From assembly GCF_001557535.2 (NCBI RefSeq), contig NZ_CP014309.1, positions 682,001 to 746,000 on the forward strand: a DNA stretch of 64,000 bases, given 5' to 3'. The notes beneath the pieces are model-generated. The model worked only from the letters and a program-made list of their open reading frames with translations. It had not been told where the DNA came from and did no database searches. This DNA comes from Burkholderia sp. PAMC 26561 (lineage in GTDB: Bacteria; Pseudomonadota; Gammaproteobacteria; Burkholderiales; Burkholderiaceae). Positions 9,526-19,104 of this stretch are shown here, one piece after another; position 1 is the first letter of the stretch; each line of letters starts with the position of its first letter. A program made the translations under genes and the position numbers.

Positions 9526-10515
9526 TTGTCACGCGTGGTCAGTTTTTCCCGTTTTGGTGGACCCGAGGTTCTCGAGATACATGATGTTCCTGTCGCGGTG
9601 CCGGGCGCCGACGAAGTGCGTATCCAAGTCAAAGCTATTGGCCTCAATCGGGCCGAGGCCATGTGGCGCGCCGGCGTCTATGTCGAGCCCGTTATCCTTC
9701 CTGCACGCCTGGGCTACGAGATATCTGGAGTAGTCGATGCGGTAGGAACGAATGTCACGCATGTGGAGCCTGGTAACGTCGTCAGTACCGTTCCATCCTT
9801 TTCGATGAACGACTACGGCATGTATGGGGAACTGGTCCTCGCCCCGGCGCACGCGGTCGTCAAGCACACGGCGCCGATTGCCTTCGAAGATGCAGTGGCA
9901 ATTTGGAACGTATTCATCACACCGTATGCGGCGTTCACCGAAAACAATCGCCTGTCCGCCGGACAAACCGTATTGATTCCAGCGGCTTCCAGCGGCGTCG
10001 GAATCGGTGCGATTCAAGTCGCAAATGCACTTGGCGCTAGGCCGGTTGCGCTCACCCGCACGCGCGACAAGCGAGACGCATTGATAGAGGTTGGCGCGGC
10101 GCATGTAATCGTAACGGGTGAACAGGACTTGGTTCAGGAAGTGGCTCGCATCACCGAAGGAAAGGGTGCGGAACTAGTGTTCGATCCGGTTGGCGGTCCG
10201 AACTTCGCAAAGCTGGTTGAAGCGACCGCTCCCAGGGGCACGATCCTAGTCTACGGCGCCCTTAGCGAAGAGGTTACGCCGCTTCCGATGCTTTCGGTGC
10301 TTGCGAAGCGGATTACGATTCATGGATACAACCTGTTCGACACGACCACGACGCCTTTGTTGCAAAAGGAGGCAGTAGAATTCATTATCGATGGCCTCAC
10401 ATCCGGCAAACTGAAGACGGTCATTGCACAACGTTTCGAGTTCGACAATATTGTTGAGGCGCATCGCACGTTGGAACGAAATCAACACATGGGCCGATTG
10501 ATTGTTACTGTCTAA
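9526..10515 (+). CDS. Quinone oxidoreductase-like medium-chain reductase
   Basis: A 329-residue MDR-superfamily protein: GroES-like N-terminal domain (VSFSRFGGPEVLEIHDVPV, residues 5-23), then a Rossmann domain with the cofactor loop AASSGVGIGAIQ (153-164) typical of zinc-free NADPH:quinone/enone reductases. The usual structural zinc cysteines are missing. I chose the TTG start at 9526: GAGG lies 7 bases upstream, and homologues begin MSRVV at exactly this point. The frame is open to 9391, but that leader (with Cys and Arg runs) is unlike the family. It probably detoxifies quinones or alpha,beta-unsaturated carbonyls, which fits the OYE and SDR neighbours. Confidence 0.9.
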   Translation: MSRVVSFSRFGGPEVLEIHDVPVAVPGADEVRIQVKAIGLNRAEAMWRAGVYVEPVILPARLGYEISGVVDAVGTNVTHVEPGNVVSTVPSFSMNDYGMYGELVLAPAHAVVKHTAPIAFEDAVAIWNVFITPYAAFTENNRLSAGQTVLIPAASSGVGIGAIQVANALGARPVALTRTRDKRDALIEVGAAHVIVTGEQDLVQEVARITEGKGAELVFDPVGGPNFAKLVEATAPRGTILVYGALSEEVTPLPMLSVLAKRITIHGYNLFDTTTTPLLQKEAVEFIIDGLTSGKLKTVIAQRFEFDNIVEAHRTLERNQHMGRLIVTV

Positions 10516-10947
10516 GCCCCTTGCTTGCGCCTGTTCTGGATCTACGGAACGGATGCGATTTCGCCGCACGAGGCAACAAACAATCGCCGAGTTCACGGTG
10601 TTGCTGTATGCGCCTGGCTTGTTTTGGACGGATGACCCCAACGGATCAGGAGCTTAGGCCGTCTCTTTCCTTAGCGAACTCAGAGTCGGTGTAGCCGGTT
10701 TTCATGGCACCCTCGTTGAAGATAAAGCTGCGCGTATGCGAATCACGCGTGGTTGAAATGCTTACATAACGGCGAATGACACTGACAAAACTCGAGTCTA
10801 TTTAAGAAAGGATGGGTATGCGGGCTACAACCGTCTGCTGAATAACGCAAAGAACAATCTTGTTTTGACTCAAAAAGAGGGGTTATCGTCCTCCGTCTCG
10901 GATTTTAGGTTTGTAAGATACGGCCCAATCGAACCGATGAGGATTCA
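10516..10947. other. Intergenic, 432 bases
   Basis: No gene is supported. On the minus strand near 10650-10730 a short open stretch reads GAMKTGYTDSEFAKERDG, faintly like the end of an OYE protein, but too short to call. Confidence 0.4.
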
Positions 10948-11883
10948 ATGCAGCGAATTGCTTTAGTAGTAACCGCGAACTTACAGGTGCTTAGCCTGAG
11001 CGTGTTGTCGGTATTCGAGTTCGCGAATGCCATGATGGGTCAACAGCACTATGATGTGTGCCTCTTATCTGAAGATGGACGGGTACGAACATCATTTGGC
11101 ACCGATATGCTCACAAATCGATTCGGCGACGGCCCGTTTGACACAATCATTGTTAGCGCGGCCATCGATTTTCAGCCAGCGACCCCGGCTACCCTGGCGT
11201 TCCTGAAGGACTCGTTAATTTCGTCACGCCGAATCGCTTCGACATGCGTAGGCGCGTTCACGCTTGGAGAAGCTGGCCTGCTCGATGGCAGACAAGCCAC
11301 AACGCATTGGGCCATGGCCGCTGAGTTGTCGCGGCGTTTTCCCAACGCGAAGGTAGTGCCTGAAAGAATATTTACGCGAGACGGCCAAATCTGGACCTCA
11401 GCGGGCGTCACGTCCGGTATGGATCTCGCTTTGTCCATGGTTGAACAGGATCTTGGACAAGAGTTGGCGAAATCGGTGGCAAAAGTAATGGTCCTGGATC
11501 ACCGGCGGTCGGGCAATCAACCACAGATCACTATTGGTCCGGATCTCTACTCTGGCTCCGATCGTATCGAGGAATCGCTTCGATATGCTAGACAAAACCT
11601 TGGGAAACCATTAACGGTAGCTTCCCTTGCCGACGCTGCGAAGCTCAGCCCAAGGCAATTTTCACGACTTTTTCGTGCTACCACGGGGGAGTCGCCCGCG
11701 AAGGCAATTGAAAAAATGCGACTAGAGGTCGCCCGCCACCTTGTAGAACACAGCACGACGACCATTCAAAAAATTGTTCGGGACACTGGCTTTGGTGATA
11801 GCGAAAGAATGCGGCGTTCTTTCGTCCGCTCGTTTGGCTTTGCACCCCAGGTTCTCAGAAGTCGTTCGCGCAAGGGCCAGTGA
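10948..11883 (+). CDS. GlxA-type AraC-family transcriptional regulator
   Basis: A 311-residue two-domain regulator. Residues 1-180 are a DJ-1/PfpI-like (glutamine amidotransferase-like) domain with IASTCVGAFTLGEAGLLDG around the Cys-containing nucleophile elbow and ATTHW downstream, typical of GlxA/FtrA/CdhR regulators, where it binds ligand rather than acting as an enzyme. Residues 210-308 are the AraC double helix-turn-helix (LADAAKLSPRQFSRLFRATT, then GFGDSERMRRSFVRSFG). GAGGA lies just before the ATG. Related proteins control catabolism of carnitine, choline, arginine or aldehydes; no target can be fixed here. A DUF3331 gene follows. Confidence 0.92.
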   Translation: MQRIALVVTANLQVLSLSVLSVFEFANAMMGQQHYDVCLLSEDGRVRTSFGTDMLTNRFGDGPFDTIIVSAAIDFQPATPATLAFLKDSLISSRRIASTCVGAFTLGEAGLLDGRQATTHWAMAAELSRRFPNAKVVPERIFTRDGQIWTSAGVTSGMDLALSMVEQDLGQELAKSVAKVMVLDHRRSGNQPQITIGPDLYSGSDRIEESLRYARQNLGKPLTVASLADAAKLSPRQFSRLFRATTGESPAKAIEKMRLEVARHLVEHSTTTIQKIVRDTGFGDSERMRRSFVRSFGFAPQVLRSRSRKGQ

Positions 11884-11936
11884 ATCGAGCGGCGCGCCGA
11901 TACTTGATCAAGACCCTTGATTGACAGGATTCGACA

Positions 11937-12371
11937 TTGAAACTCCCACTAGAATTGTCAGCTTGGGCAAGCATTGTCCGGGGTCTGCATATCAGATCGA
12001 ATGATTGCGCTGTGCAGCAACAGATACGTGCGATGGATCGGGGATGGCATCTCAGCGAAAGCTGCGCTGTCGCAACAGCGAACCGCGGACCGCAGGCTCT
12101 AGTGAAAGTACTCGAACGCCCCACGAACAGCACAGCAATCATAGATTGGTGCGATCCTGGGTCATGCCGGTATCGAGATCAGATATGGCGAGTTACTCGT
12201 GCGCCTAGGGGTGGAACTTGTGCGTTGAGCGGGCTTATTATTTCTCCGGGAGAGCGGGTGTATCGGCCCCGAAGCTATCGCTTGACGCCTAAAAATGCGG
12301 GAGCGATGATACGAGCGGAACAGATCGAGCAAGAGCATGCAATTCCGTTGGTTGCGCCCGCGATTCTCTAG
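11937..12371 (+). CDS. DUF3331 domain protein
   Basis: A 144-codon frame with the features I associate with DUF3331, a small family of unknown function seen mostly in Burkholderia-type genomes: a D-P-x-S-C-x-Y core (IDWCDPGSCRYRDQIWRV), a Cys-containing CALSGLIISPGERVYRP segment and a helical NAGAMIRAEQIEQ tail. AGGA lies 7 bases before the TTG at 11937; an internal ATG at 12033 is the alternative start and would trim 32 residues. The paired cysteines could bind a metal (inference). It is downstream of, and may be cotranscribed with, the GlxA-type regulator. Confidence 0.7.
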   Translation: MKLPLELSAWASIVRGLHIRSNDCAVQQQIRAMDRGWHLSESCAVATANRGPQALVKVLERPTNSTAIIDWCDPGSCRYRDQIWRVTRAPRGGTCALSGLIISPGERVYRPRSYRLTPKNAGAMIRAEQIEQEHAIPLVAPAIL

Positions 12372-12714
12372 TGATGATCGCTTGTTATCGTTGACTCATC
12401 AGTTGTTGAGGTAAAAGCACAAGACTGCAGTCTCTGACGTCACAGGTATTTTTGCGCTTCGATGGCGTTACAGATAGTCGACCAAACAAGCATGCCGTCA
12501 TTCCCGGCAGAAACATCAGTGAAAGCAAGTTAGTGATTCTTCTATGACTGCACGCATCCTTTTGGAAAGGTTGCTAACGTAAATTCGCGGGACTGGTTTA
12601 CGCCGCGGCTTGAGACACCCTAAATCGACGAAACCTAAACGATCCTTCAGCCGACTTCGTAACGAAACTCTGCACCAAACTCGAACCCGATCCCGATTCC
12701 GATTCCAACCCCTA
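12372..12714. other. Intergenic up to the IS630 left end
   Basis: No coding, RNA or repeat feature is supported. The stretch ends in the CTAG into which the IS630 element inserted. Confidence 0.5.
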
Positions 12715-13825
12715 GTCCAATGCGTCATTGACTTGGCACCCCATCTACGTTGGAATTTACGCATGGGAAAAATGAATCTGACTGATACCGAACGTGCGCA
12801 ATTACTTTCAGCAGCACGCAGCCGAACGGTGCGCGCGGCGGACGTGCGACGTGCAAAACTGATCTTGATGCTCGAGGACGGTGAATCGCGCGACGGGATC
12901 ATGAGCGCACTGGGCTGCGACTCACGTTTCATCGCACGTTGGTCGGGGCGCTTCCTCAACGAGCGACTGGCCGGCATGTACGCTCGCCACCCCGGGCGCG
13001 CTCCTGTGCAGCCGCCTGCCAAGTTGGAAGCGCGGGTACTCAGCCGCACCCTCAAGCACAAACCATCCGACGGTTCGACACACTGGAGCAGCTACAAGCT
13101 CGCAGCAGAACTGGGCGACGTGTCGGTCTCGGCCGTGCAGCGCATCTGGCGTAAACACGGCATCAAGCCGCAGCGCTTGGAACGACACATGGTCTCCAAC
13201 GACCCGGACTTCGAGACCAAGGCGGCCGACGTGATCGGGCTGTATCTGAACCCGCCGGCGCACGCGGCGGTGTTCTGCGTGGATGAAAAGACCGCGATCC
13301 AGGCACTTGAGCGTAAGGACCGGATGCTGCCGCTGTCGCCGGGACGCGCCGAGAGCCATGGCTTCGAATACAAACGCAACGGGACACTCAGCCTGTTCGC
13401 CGCGTTCAATACGGCGACCGGCGAGGTGCTGGGCAAGACGGCGTCGCGCCACACCAGCGAGCAGTTTGTGGCCTTTCTGACTGACGTCGTCGCCAGCCAG
13501 CCCAAACGTCGGGAAATCCACGTGATCTGCGATAACGTAAGCAGCCACAAGACGCAGCGGGTGGTCGACTTTCTCACCGCGCATCGCAACGTACGCTTGC
13601 ACTTCACGCCGACTTACTCTTCGTGGCTTAACCAGGTGGAAAACTGGTTCTCACGCATTCAGCGTGATGTGATCGCTCGCGGCGTCTTCACTTCGGTGAA
13701 GGATCTAGATCGCAAACTGATGCGTCATATTCGCGAGCACAATCAAAACCAGAAACCAATCAAATGGAAATATGACGATCCTTCTCGTCCAATTCGACCG
13801 GTGCCAAGTCAATGACGCAGTGGAC
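12715..13825 (+). mobile_element. IS630-family insertion sequence, complete
   Basis: A 1,111-bp element bounded by inverted repeats of about 26 bp with one mismatch; the inner 20 bases at 12721-12740 are an exact complement of 13800-13819. On both sides the ends meet TA inside CTAG (12713-12714 and 13826-13827), the TA duplication in CTAG expected for IS630. One intact transposase gene fills it. Matching ends, target duplication and open frame imply a recent, possibly active insertion. Confidence 0.93.
12763..13815 (+). CDS. IS630-family transposase
   Basis: A 350-residue transposase: N-terminal helix-turn-helix region with VRAADVRRAKLILMLEDG, followed by a DDE catalytic core with Asp in FCVDEKTAIQ, Asp in VICDNVSSHKT and Glu in LNQVENWFSRIQRD. 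Translation can start at 12763 (MGKMNL) or 12772; the frame is open upstream, but that part lies in the terminal repeat. The stop falls within the right inverted repeat, normal for compact elements. The frame shows no damage. Confidence 0.93.
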   Translation: MGKMNLTDTERAQLLSAARSRTVRAADVRRAKLILMLEDGESRDGIMSALGCDSRFIARWSGRFLNERLAGMYARHPGRAPVQPPAKLEARVLSRTLKHKPSDGSTHWSSYKLAAELGDVSVSAVQRIWRKHGIKPQRLERHMVSNDPDFETKAADVIGLYLNPPAHAAVFCVDEKTAIQALERKDRMLPLSPGRAESHGFEYKRNGTLSLFAAFNTATGEVLGKTASRHTSEQFVAFLTDVVASQPKRREIHVICDNVSSHKTQRVVDFLTAHRNVRLHFTPTYSSWLNQVENWFSRIQRDVIARGVFTSVKDLDRKLMRHIREHNQNQKPIKWKYDDPSRPIRPVPSQ

Positions 13826-13827
13826 TA

Positions 13828-14239
13828 GAGACTAACCAAAAGACGCGTTGAATAATCGCTTTTCACATAACAGCACGTGCTATCAGGCATGCCTAAAAGA
13901 GCTATACCCAAACGCATCGATGCGGATGACTCAAAATGAGGGTTTGGCGTCGTTCCGCTGCTTGGCGTCTCAGATAGAATTCGTGCCGTCAGCAGGTGTC
14001 CTACCGACTGCTTCGCAGACCTTCGATCGCTTTACATTGGTTTTTCAAAGTTTTCATGGCCGTTTGATTTTTTTGTCCTTCTGTCAACACGTTTTTACGG
14101 GCCGCAAGCTTCGGCACCGCTCGTTCATATTGATCACTAGTGACCGACTTTCGTACCAACGCCTAGCATCGTATGAAAATACGATCGTCCACCATAAGAC
14201 AAGTTCACGTTAATCATCATTTACAACACAGGAAAGACA
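13828..14239. other. Intergenic, 412 bases
   Basis: The right flank of IS630 has AT-rich patches and no gene. The last 15 bases hold the AGGAAAG ribosome binding site of the hydrolase at 14240. Confidence 0.5.
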
Positions 14240-14995
14240 ATGGTCAAGAGTCTCACCCGAACCGCCGCCTCCATTTTCGTTATGCTTGGATTGACTAACG
14301 CACAAGCAACGCCTGCGGATGCCGTCAAGAATGTCGTCTTGGTTCACGGAGCTTTCGTCGATGGATCGGGCTGGAACAAAGTGGCCGATATCCTGCGCAA
14401 AGACGGCTATCACGTCGCTATCGTTCAGCCGCCTGAAACCTCACTCGGCGACGATGTCGCCGCGACTGATCGAATCCTGGACCAACTCGACGGACCCGCC
14501 GTGCTCGTAGGACACAGCTATGGTGGCGCGATCATTACGGAAGCGGGCAATAACACGCACGTGAAAAGCTTGGTGTATGTGGCTGCGCTTCAGCCCGATG
14601 TTGGCGAAAGCGCCGGACAACTTCTTGCAAGCAAGCCTGCAGCTTCCAACGATATAGCACCTTCGAAGGATGGTTTTCTTTTCATTCCTGTCGACAAATT
14701 TCACGACGACTTCGCTGCTGATTTGCCGCACGCGCAAACAGACCTAATGGCAGTCTCCCAGGTGCCGCCTTCGGTGAAAGCGATCACCGAGGCGATTTCA
14801 GCGCCGGCGTGGAAAGATAAGCCCAGTTACGCGATTGTTGCGACTCAGGATCGGGCTATCAATCCCGATTTGGAACGTGCAATGTATAAGCGCTCACATT
14901 CGATTACGACCGAGATCGATTCCAGCCATGTTGTCTACATGTCCCAGCCGCGCGCTGTGGCAAAGATAATCGAGGCTGCGGCAAATGCAGAATGA
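14240..14995 (+). CDS. Alpha/beta hydrolase, exported
   Basis: A 251-residue hydrolase with an N-terminal signal peptide (basic start MVKSLTR, hydrophobic ASIFVMLGLT, cleavage likely after AQA near residue 23). The mature part has VVLVHGAFVDGSGW, nucleophile elbow GHSYGG (Ser93), Asp204 in ATQDRAINPD and His230 in DSSHVVYM. It is a clear paralogue of the cytosolic enzyme at 6427-7107. AGGAAAG sits 6 bases before the ATG. The periplasmic member may act on esters entering the cell and the cytosolic one on products inside; that division is inference. Confidence 0.92.
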   Translation: MVKSLTRTAASIFVMLGLTNAQATPADAVKNVVLVHGAFVDGSGWNKVADILRKDGYHVAIVQPPETSLGDDVAATDRILDQLDGPAVLVGHSYGGAIITEAGNNTHVKSLVYVAALQPDVGESAGQLLASKPAASNDIAPSKDGFLFIPVDKFHDDFAADLPHAQTDLMAVSQVPPSVKAITEAISAPAWKDKPSYAIVATQDRAINPDLERAMYKRSHSITTEIDSSHVVYMSQPRAVAKIIEAAANAE

Positions 14996-15065
14996 TGTGA
15001 CCAGCAAAGACTCGCTGTGGCTAGTTTTTTGTACTCGACTCTGTGCTGTTGAGAGGAGCTACACA

Positions 15066-15251
15066 ATGATCGTGTGGAAAGTTATCAAGTGGGCAACGAT
15101 GTTGAAAGCCGCGAATTTTCGGGTGGCCGAACATCGCAGACTCCTCTCACTCATCAACTGCGCGTACTTCGAAAGGACCGTACAGGCGACTAAAAACGTT
15201 TCCTCTCCAATTTCGATGTCGGAAAAGCAAACGAATGCTAAGTCAAGATAG
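15066..15251 (+). CDS. Possible small protein, 61 residues
   Basis: The frame MIVWKVIKWATMLKAANFRV is preceded by GAGAGGAG with ideal spacing (7 bases). No domain, signal peptide or homologue is recognisable. Charge is strongly basic. The good ribosome binding site is the only support; it could be noise. Confidence 0.35.
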   Translation: MIVWKVIKWATMLKAANFRVAEHRRLLSLINCAYFERTVQATKNVSSPISMSEKQTNAKSR

Positions 15252-15331
15252 GATGAACGCGACTTCTTGCCGGTTTCTAGATGTCTCGGACAAACTAGAA
15301 AAACTCTCGATAATTGAGGATATTCTCCGAT

Positions 15332-15682
15332 ATGAAAACCACCTTTTCACATAGAGCAACTGTCCTAGCTACGGCCACGCTTATAGGCATTGGCGCCATG
15401 AGCACAGCTGGCGTATCCTTCGCCCAACAAAGTGCGTTCGCACGGAAGACGGCTGTGATCAAAGCAGATTTTAAGCTTGAGGAGGCTGTTCAGAAGGCTT
15501 TCGATAATGAGAAAAATTTCGATAGTTCTGATGTGCGCGTAGTTTCGCGAAAGGGAATCGTGACACTTGATGGTAACGCACCGGACGACGGACAAATAAA
15601 AAAGGCAACCGAAATCGCTGCTGCGACGCCGGGTGTAAAGTCGGTCACGAATTCGCTCACGGCGAAAGAAGCGGGCCACTAA
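15332..15682 (+). CDS. BON-domain periplasmic protein
   Basis: A 116-residue exported protein: a signal peptide (LATATLIGIGAMSTAGVSFA, cleavage near residue 34) followed by one BON domain (residues about 50-112) with the core pattern VRVVSRKGIVTLDGNAP and the family ending ATPGVKSVTNSL. BON proteins (OsmY, Kbp and relatives) are periplasmic, often stress-induced and proposed to bind membranes or phospholipid. The ATG at 15332 is the family-like start; GAGG is 12 bases upstream, so expression may be modest. The IS21 element begins 31 bases after the stop. Confidence 0.88.
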   Translation: MKTTFSHRATVLATATLIGIGAMSTAGVSFAQQSAFARKTAVIKADFKLEEAVQKAFDNEKNFDSSDVRVVSRKGIVTLDGNAPDDGQIKKATEIAAATPGVKSVTNSLTAKEAGH

Positions 15683-15839
15683 ACTTGTTTGCACGTCATC
15701 GCCACGGTCTAATTGCGTATTCCACGCAAAGAGAACAGCCATTCCAGGGCAAAGTGAATCGTAATTCCACGGCAAAGCGAACAAGGATTCCACGCCATCG
15801 CGAACAAACGGAGCGTAGCGACGCGGGACCTTTACCTTT

Positions 15840-16598
15840 TTACTCGGACTGCGGCTTCGCGGTCAATCGGCTGCGCGTCTTGCGCAGCGATTCGCCCTCG
15901 AGCGTGATGCGATGAGCGTTGTGCACCAGCCGGTCAAGGATCGCGTCGGCGACGGTGGGTTCGCCGATCGCGTCATGCCAGTGGTCCACCGGAATCTGGG
16001 AGGTAGCGAGCGTGGAACGGTGCCCGTAACGGTCGTCAAGAACCTCAAGCAGATCGCGCCGCGCGGAATCGGTCAGCGGCGCCATTGCCAGATCGTCGAG
16101 AATCACGAGATCCGTCTTGGCGAGTTGTGCGAGCCATCGCGCGTAGCGCCCGCTGCCATGTGCGATCGCCAGTTCCTCGTTCAGTTTCGGCACGCGCAGA
16201 TAGTAGGCGGAGAACCCTTGCCGGCACGCCTGGATGGCGAAGGCGCAACCCAACCAACTCTTGCCGAGCCCAGTCGGGGCAACCAGGATGAGGTTCTGCC
16301 TTTCCCGAAGCCACTCACCGGTCAGCAGTCGGGCGGTGAGCGCCCGGTCCAGGCCGCGGGCGGTGCGATAGTCGATGTCCTCGGGCGACGCGTCGGGCAT
16401 CTTCAGTCTGGCCCGGCGCAGCCGGGCCGCCGTTTGTCGCGAGTCACGTTCACTGGATTCACGCTCGACCAGCAGCCCCAGACGTTCTTCAAAGCCCAGC
16501 CGGTCAATTCCGTCCTGGGACTGTTGTTCGGCAAGCGCCGCTGCCATGCCGGACAGGTGCAGCGCGTGCAGTTTGTCGACAGTGGGATGATGCAGCAT
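15840..16598 (-). CDS. istB: IstB, IS21 transposition helper ATPase
   Basis: A 252-residue AAA+ ATPase related to DnaC. Walker A is APTGLGKS (near residue 109), Walker B is LVILDDLAM (near 167), followed by the arginine-rich RYGHRSTLATSQIPV sensor region. In IS21, IstB assembles on DNA in an ATP-dependent way and stimulates IstA. The start at 16598 has GGGAG 5 bases upstream. The gap to istA is 18 bases, so they form one operon. Confidence 0.95.
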   Translation of the reverse strand: MLHHPTVDKLHALHLSGMAAALAEQQSQDGIDRLGFEERLGLLVERESSERDSRQTAARLRRARLKMPDASPEDIDYRTARGLDRALTARLLTGEWLRERQNLILVAPTGLGKSWLGCAFAIQACRQGFSAYYLRVPKLNEELAIAHGSGRYARWLAQLAKTDLVILDDLAMAPLTDSARRDLLEVLDDRYGHRSTLATSQIPVDHWHDAIGEPTVADAILDRLVHNAHRITLEGESLRKTRSRLTAKPQSE

Positions 16599-16616
16599 AT
16601 AGACTCCCTTTCAGTT

Positions 16617-18164
16617 TCAGTGGTAGTACGAAGGCCCGCGCACATTGGCATGCACAAGCGGTAGGTCGGCCTGCCTGGTATTGGATTCGGGCTCTCGGTC
16701 CAGGCCGTTCTTCAGCGTCGAATCAATGAACTTGTAGTTCGGCGCTTTCAGATCGATAGCGCGGCGGCAGGCAGCTTCGAGCCGGTCGCGCCCGTAGTCC
16801 TTGCCCATGCGCAGTACACCCAGGCAGGTGCGATACGACTGCTGGGGGTGCTTGCGGGCACCCAGCAGGTGCTGGATGACGGCCGCCGTATGCGGGCCGA
16901 TGTCGGCGGCCCAGTTGCGCAGCCGCTCCGGATCCCAGCCCTTGGCGACCGCCAGGTGTTCCGGCGGCATGTGTGTGTCGATCGTGGTGTGGTAGCGACG
17001 GCGAGCGCTTTTGCCGTGAGCGGCAATGCGTTGACCGCGATGGAAGATCTCGACGGTGTTGGTCGTGTGGCGCACGTCGACCTGCTCGCGCGCGTAGCGA
17101 TACGGCACCGAGTAATAGTGCTGATCAAGCTCGACGTGATAGTCCGGCCCGATACGCGCGACCTTCCACTCCGCGTACTGATAGGGCTGCTCGGGCAACG
17201 GCCTGAGTGCTGGGCGATCGATTTCGTCGAAGACGCTACGGCGTGAGCCAGGCAGCTTCTTGAAGGGCCGGTTGTTCAGATCGCCCAGCAACGCGGCGAC
17301 CGCCCGGTTGGCCTCGCCCAGGCTGAAGAAGCGTTGGTTGCGCAGGCGGGCGAGGACCCATCTCTGCACCAGGAGGACCGACAGCTCTGCTTTCGGCTTG
17401 TCCCTCGGTTTTTTACTGCGAGCCGGGATCACAGCCACGGAGTAATGCCTGGCCATTTCCTGGTAGGTTGGATTGATATCCGGATCGTAAAACCCCGGCT
17501 TGTGGACGCCCGATTTTAATTTGTCGGGCACCAGAATCTCGACCAGGCCGTCATAGAACGCGAAGGCGCGCACGTGCGAGCCGATCCAGTCTGGAAGCTG
17601 CTGAGTCCAGGTGAGCTCCGCAAACGTAAGCCCGGACACGCCGAGCGCAGCGACGAACAGCTCGGCCTCGCGGATTTCTCCGGTGTCCGGGTTGATGATG
17701 CCGAGCTTCTTGCCGCTATAGTCGACGAACAGCTTCTGGCCCGGCACGTGCGTTTGCCGCATCGTGACCGGAAGCCGCTGCGCCCATTCCTGGTAAGCCT
17801 TGCAGAACCAACTGTAGCCGCAGCCGTCCGGATGCTGAGCCTTATATTCCTGCCACAGCAGATCGAGCGTGACGCCTTTCCTGCCGATCTCGCGATGCAC
17901 GGTCGGCCAGTCCGGCATGCCGCGCGTTGGCTCGCGCCGCGCCGGCGGCGGATACAGCCTTGCCTCGAGCGCCACGTCGTCTGTCAGCAGTTCCGATGGC
18001 AGCGGCCAGCTCAGCCCTGCCAGCCGCGTGCGGCGCAGGTAATGCCACACCGTCGTCGTCGAGGCACCGACCGCGTCGGCGATCTCCCTTCGATTGCGGT
18101 CACACTCGAAATGCAACCGCAGCACTTCCCTGATTTTGCGCATGGTCAACCTGACATTTGCCAT
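16617..18164 (-). CDS. istA: IstA, IS21 transposase
   Basis: A 515-residue transposase. An N-terminal helix-turn-helix (KIREVLRLHFECDRNRREIA, residues 9-45) precedes an rve-type DDE core whose first Asp is in QKLFVDYSGKKLG (near 150). The C-terminal Mu-like beta-barrel region contains YHVELDQHYYSVPYRYAREQ. Length is typical of the family. IstB is encoded immediately downstream. No frameshift is visible. Confidence 0.95.
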   Translation of the reverse strand: MANVRLTMRKIREVLRLHFECDRNRREIADAVGASTTTVWHYLRRTRLAGLSWPLPSELLTDDVALEARLYPPPARREPTRGMPDWPTVHREIGRKGVTLDLLWQEYKAQHPDGCGYSWFCKAYQEWAQRLPVTMRQTHVPGQKLFVDYSGKKLGIINPDTGEIREAELFVAALGVSGLTFAELTWTQQLPDWIGSHVRAFAFYDGLVEILVPDKLKSGVHKPGFYDPDINPTYQEMARHYSVAVIPARSKKPRDKPKAELSVLLVQRWVLARLRNQRFFSLGEANRAVAALLGDLNNRPFKKLPGSRRSVFDEIDRPALRPLPEQPYQYAEWKVARIGPDYHVELDQHYYSVPYRYAREQVDVRHTTNTVEIFHRGQRIAAHGKSARRRYHTTIDTHMPPEHLAVAKGWDPERLRNWAADIGPHTAAVIQHLLGARKHPQQSYRTCLGVLRMGKDYGRDRLEAACRRAIDLKAPNYKFIDSTLKNGLDREPESNTRQADLPLVHANVRGPSYYH

Positions 18165-18365
18165 TCGGCACTCCCGACAAAACTGTCGATCGTGCCACCG
18201 TTGACCCGCGTCGCCGCCACCCTGAATTCTTGTTCGCGATGGCGTGGAAACCCTGTTCTTTTTGCCGTGGAATCGGCATTAACTTTGCCGTGGAATTCGT
18301 GTTCACTTTGGCGTGGAATATTCAGTCTAATCGATTGTCGGGGAGAGACCGTACAATGTATCGCG

Positions 18366-19104
18366 TTATACACAACTGTCGCGGTCGTCGCGTAACAAGC
18401 GCAATGTTTTTGCGGCGATATGAACTTCTCTGAGTCCGAGCCAGATGGTTTTCGCACCGGGTTCGCCGTCGCCCTTGCGCCCGAGGAATCCGCCCAGGCG
18501 TGCGATCAATCGCAAGACTTCGTTGAGCTTCGGCTGGGCCGGGCGGCGCACTTTCGTGAGCAGGTAGGCACTGCGAATTTTGTCGGGATCAAAGAACAGA
18601 TGCGCATCCAGATCGGGGCAAGTGCGTCCCAGGCGCATCAGATAGGCCACGCGCCAAGCTTCTACCAGGAACAGCGCCAGTGCGCGCTCGAGTTGTTTGA
18701 TCGAACCGAACTGAAGCGCCTCGACGCGGCAAGCATTCATCAAGATGTTGCACAACATCTCGATTTCCCAGCGCGCTCGATACCAGTCGATCAATCCGAT
18801 CGCCCCCTCCAACGTAGTCGCCCCGCGGTTGGTCAGCAAGTCCCATTCGATCGGCTTGACGCCCGCAGGAGCGTCGAACTCGCGTGCGACCAGACAGGTG
18901 GCCGCGACGCACTTGCCTCGGCCTGCGGGTAACTCCACACGCTGCATCCACAGATGCTGGCGCACCGTGCGCGCCTTGACGCCATGACGCGAGGCCATCG
19001 TGAAGGTGATCTGCCCGATGGCTTCGCCACGGGTCGTGCGCTCCCACAGCTTGTCTCCCTCCGGCCAATGACCGGCTTTGTCCAATCACGGGAATACTTT
19101 TTGG
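18366..19104 (-). mobile_element. IS4-family (IS50-like) remnant, 5' part lost
   Basis: The open frame 18366-19085 encodes the C-terminal half of an IS4/Tn5-type transposase: the region around YRARWEIEMLCNILMNACRV matches the YREK box, followed by QLERALALFLVEAWRVAYL. The N-terminal half and the first two catalytic aspartates are missing. At the 3' end, TTATACACAA (18366-18375) matches the core of IS50-type terminal repeats. The other edge abuts a TetR fragment at about 19105. Transposition is not possible without the N-terminal half. Confidence 0.8.

Larger units (their letters stand above)
15714..18324 (-). mobile_element. IS21-family insertion sequence, complete
   Basis: A 2,611-bp element with istA and istB on the minus strand. 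Both ends begin TG and carry several copies of a repeat of type ATTCCACGsCAAAGnGAAC (left about 15718-15810, right about 18225-18322), the multiple terminal repeats that IstA binds in IS21 elements. GTCTAAT is present exactly outside both ends (15707-15713 and 18325-18331), a 7-bp target duplication. Both genes are intact, so the element may be active. Confidence 0.95.

Noticed and set aside
10650..10730. Fragment like the C-terminus of an Old Yellow Enzyme (GAMKTGYTD)
   Set aside because: Fewer than 25 residues, with no further match on either side.
12939..13607. Long minus-strand frames within IS630
   Set aside because: Shadows of the transposase gene.
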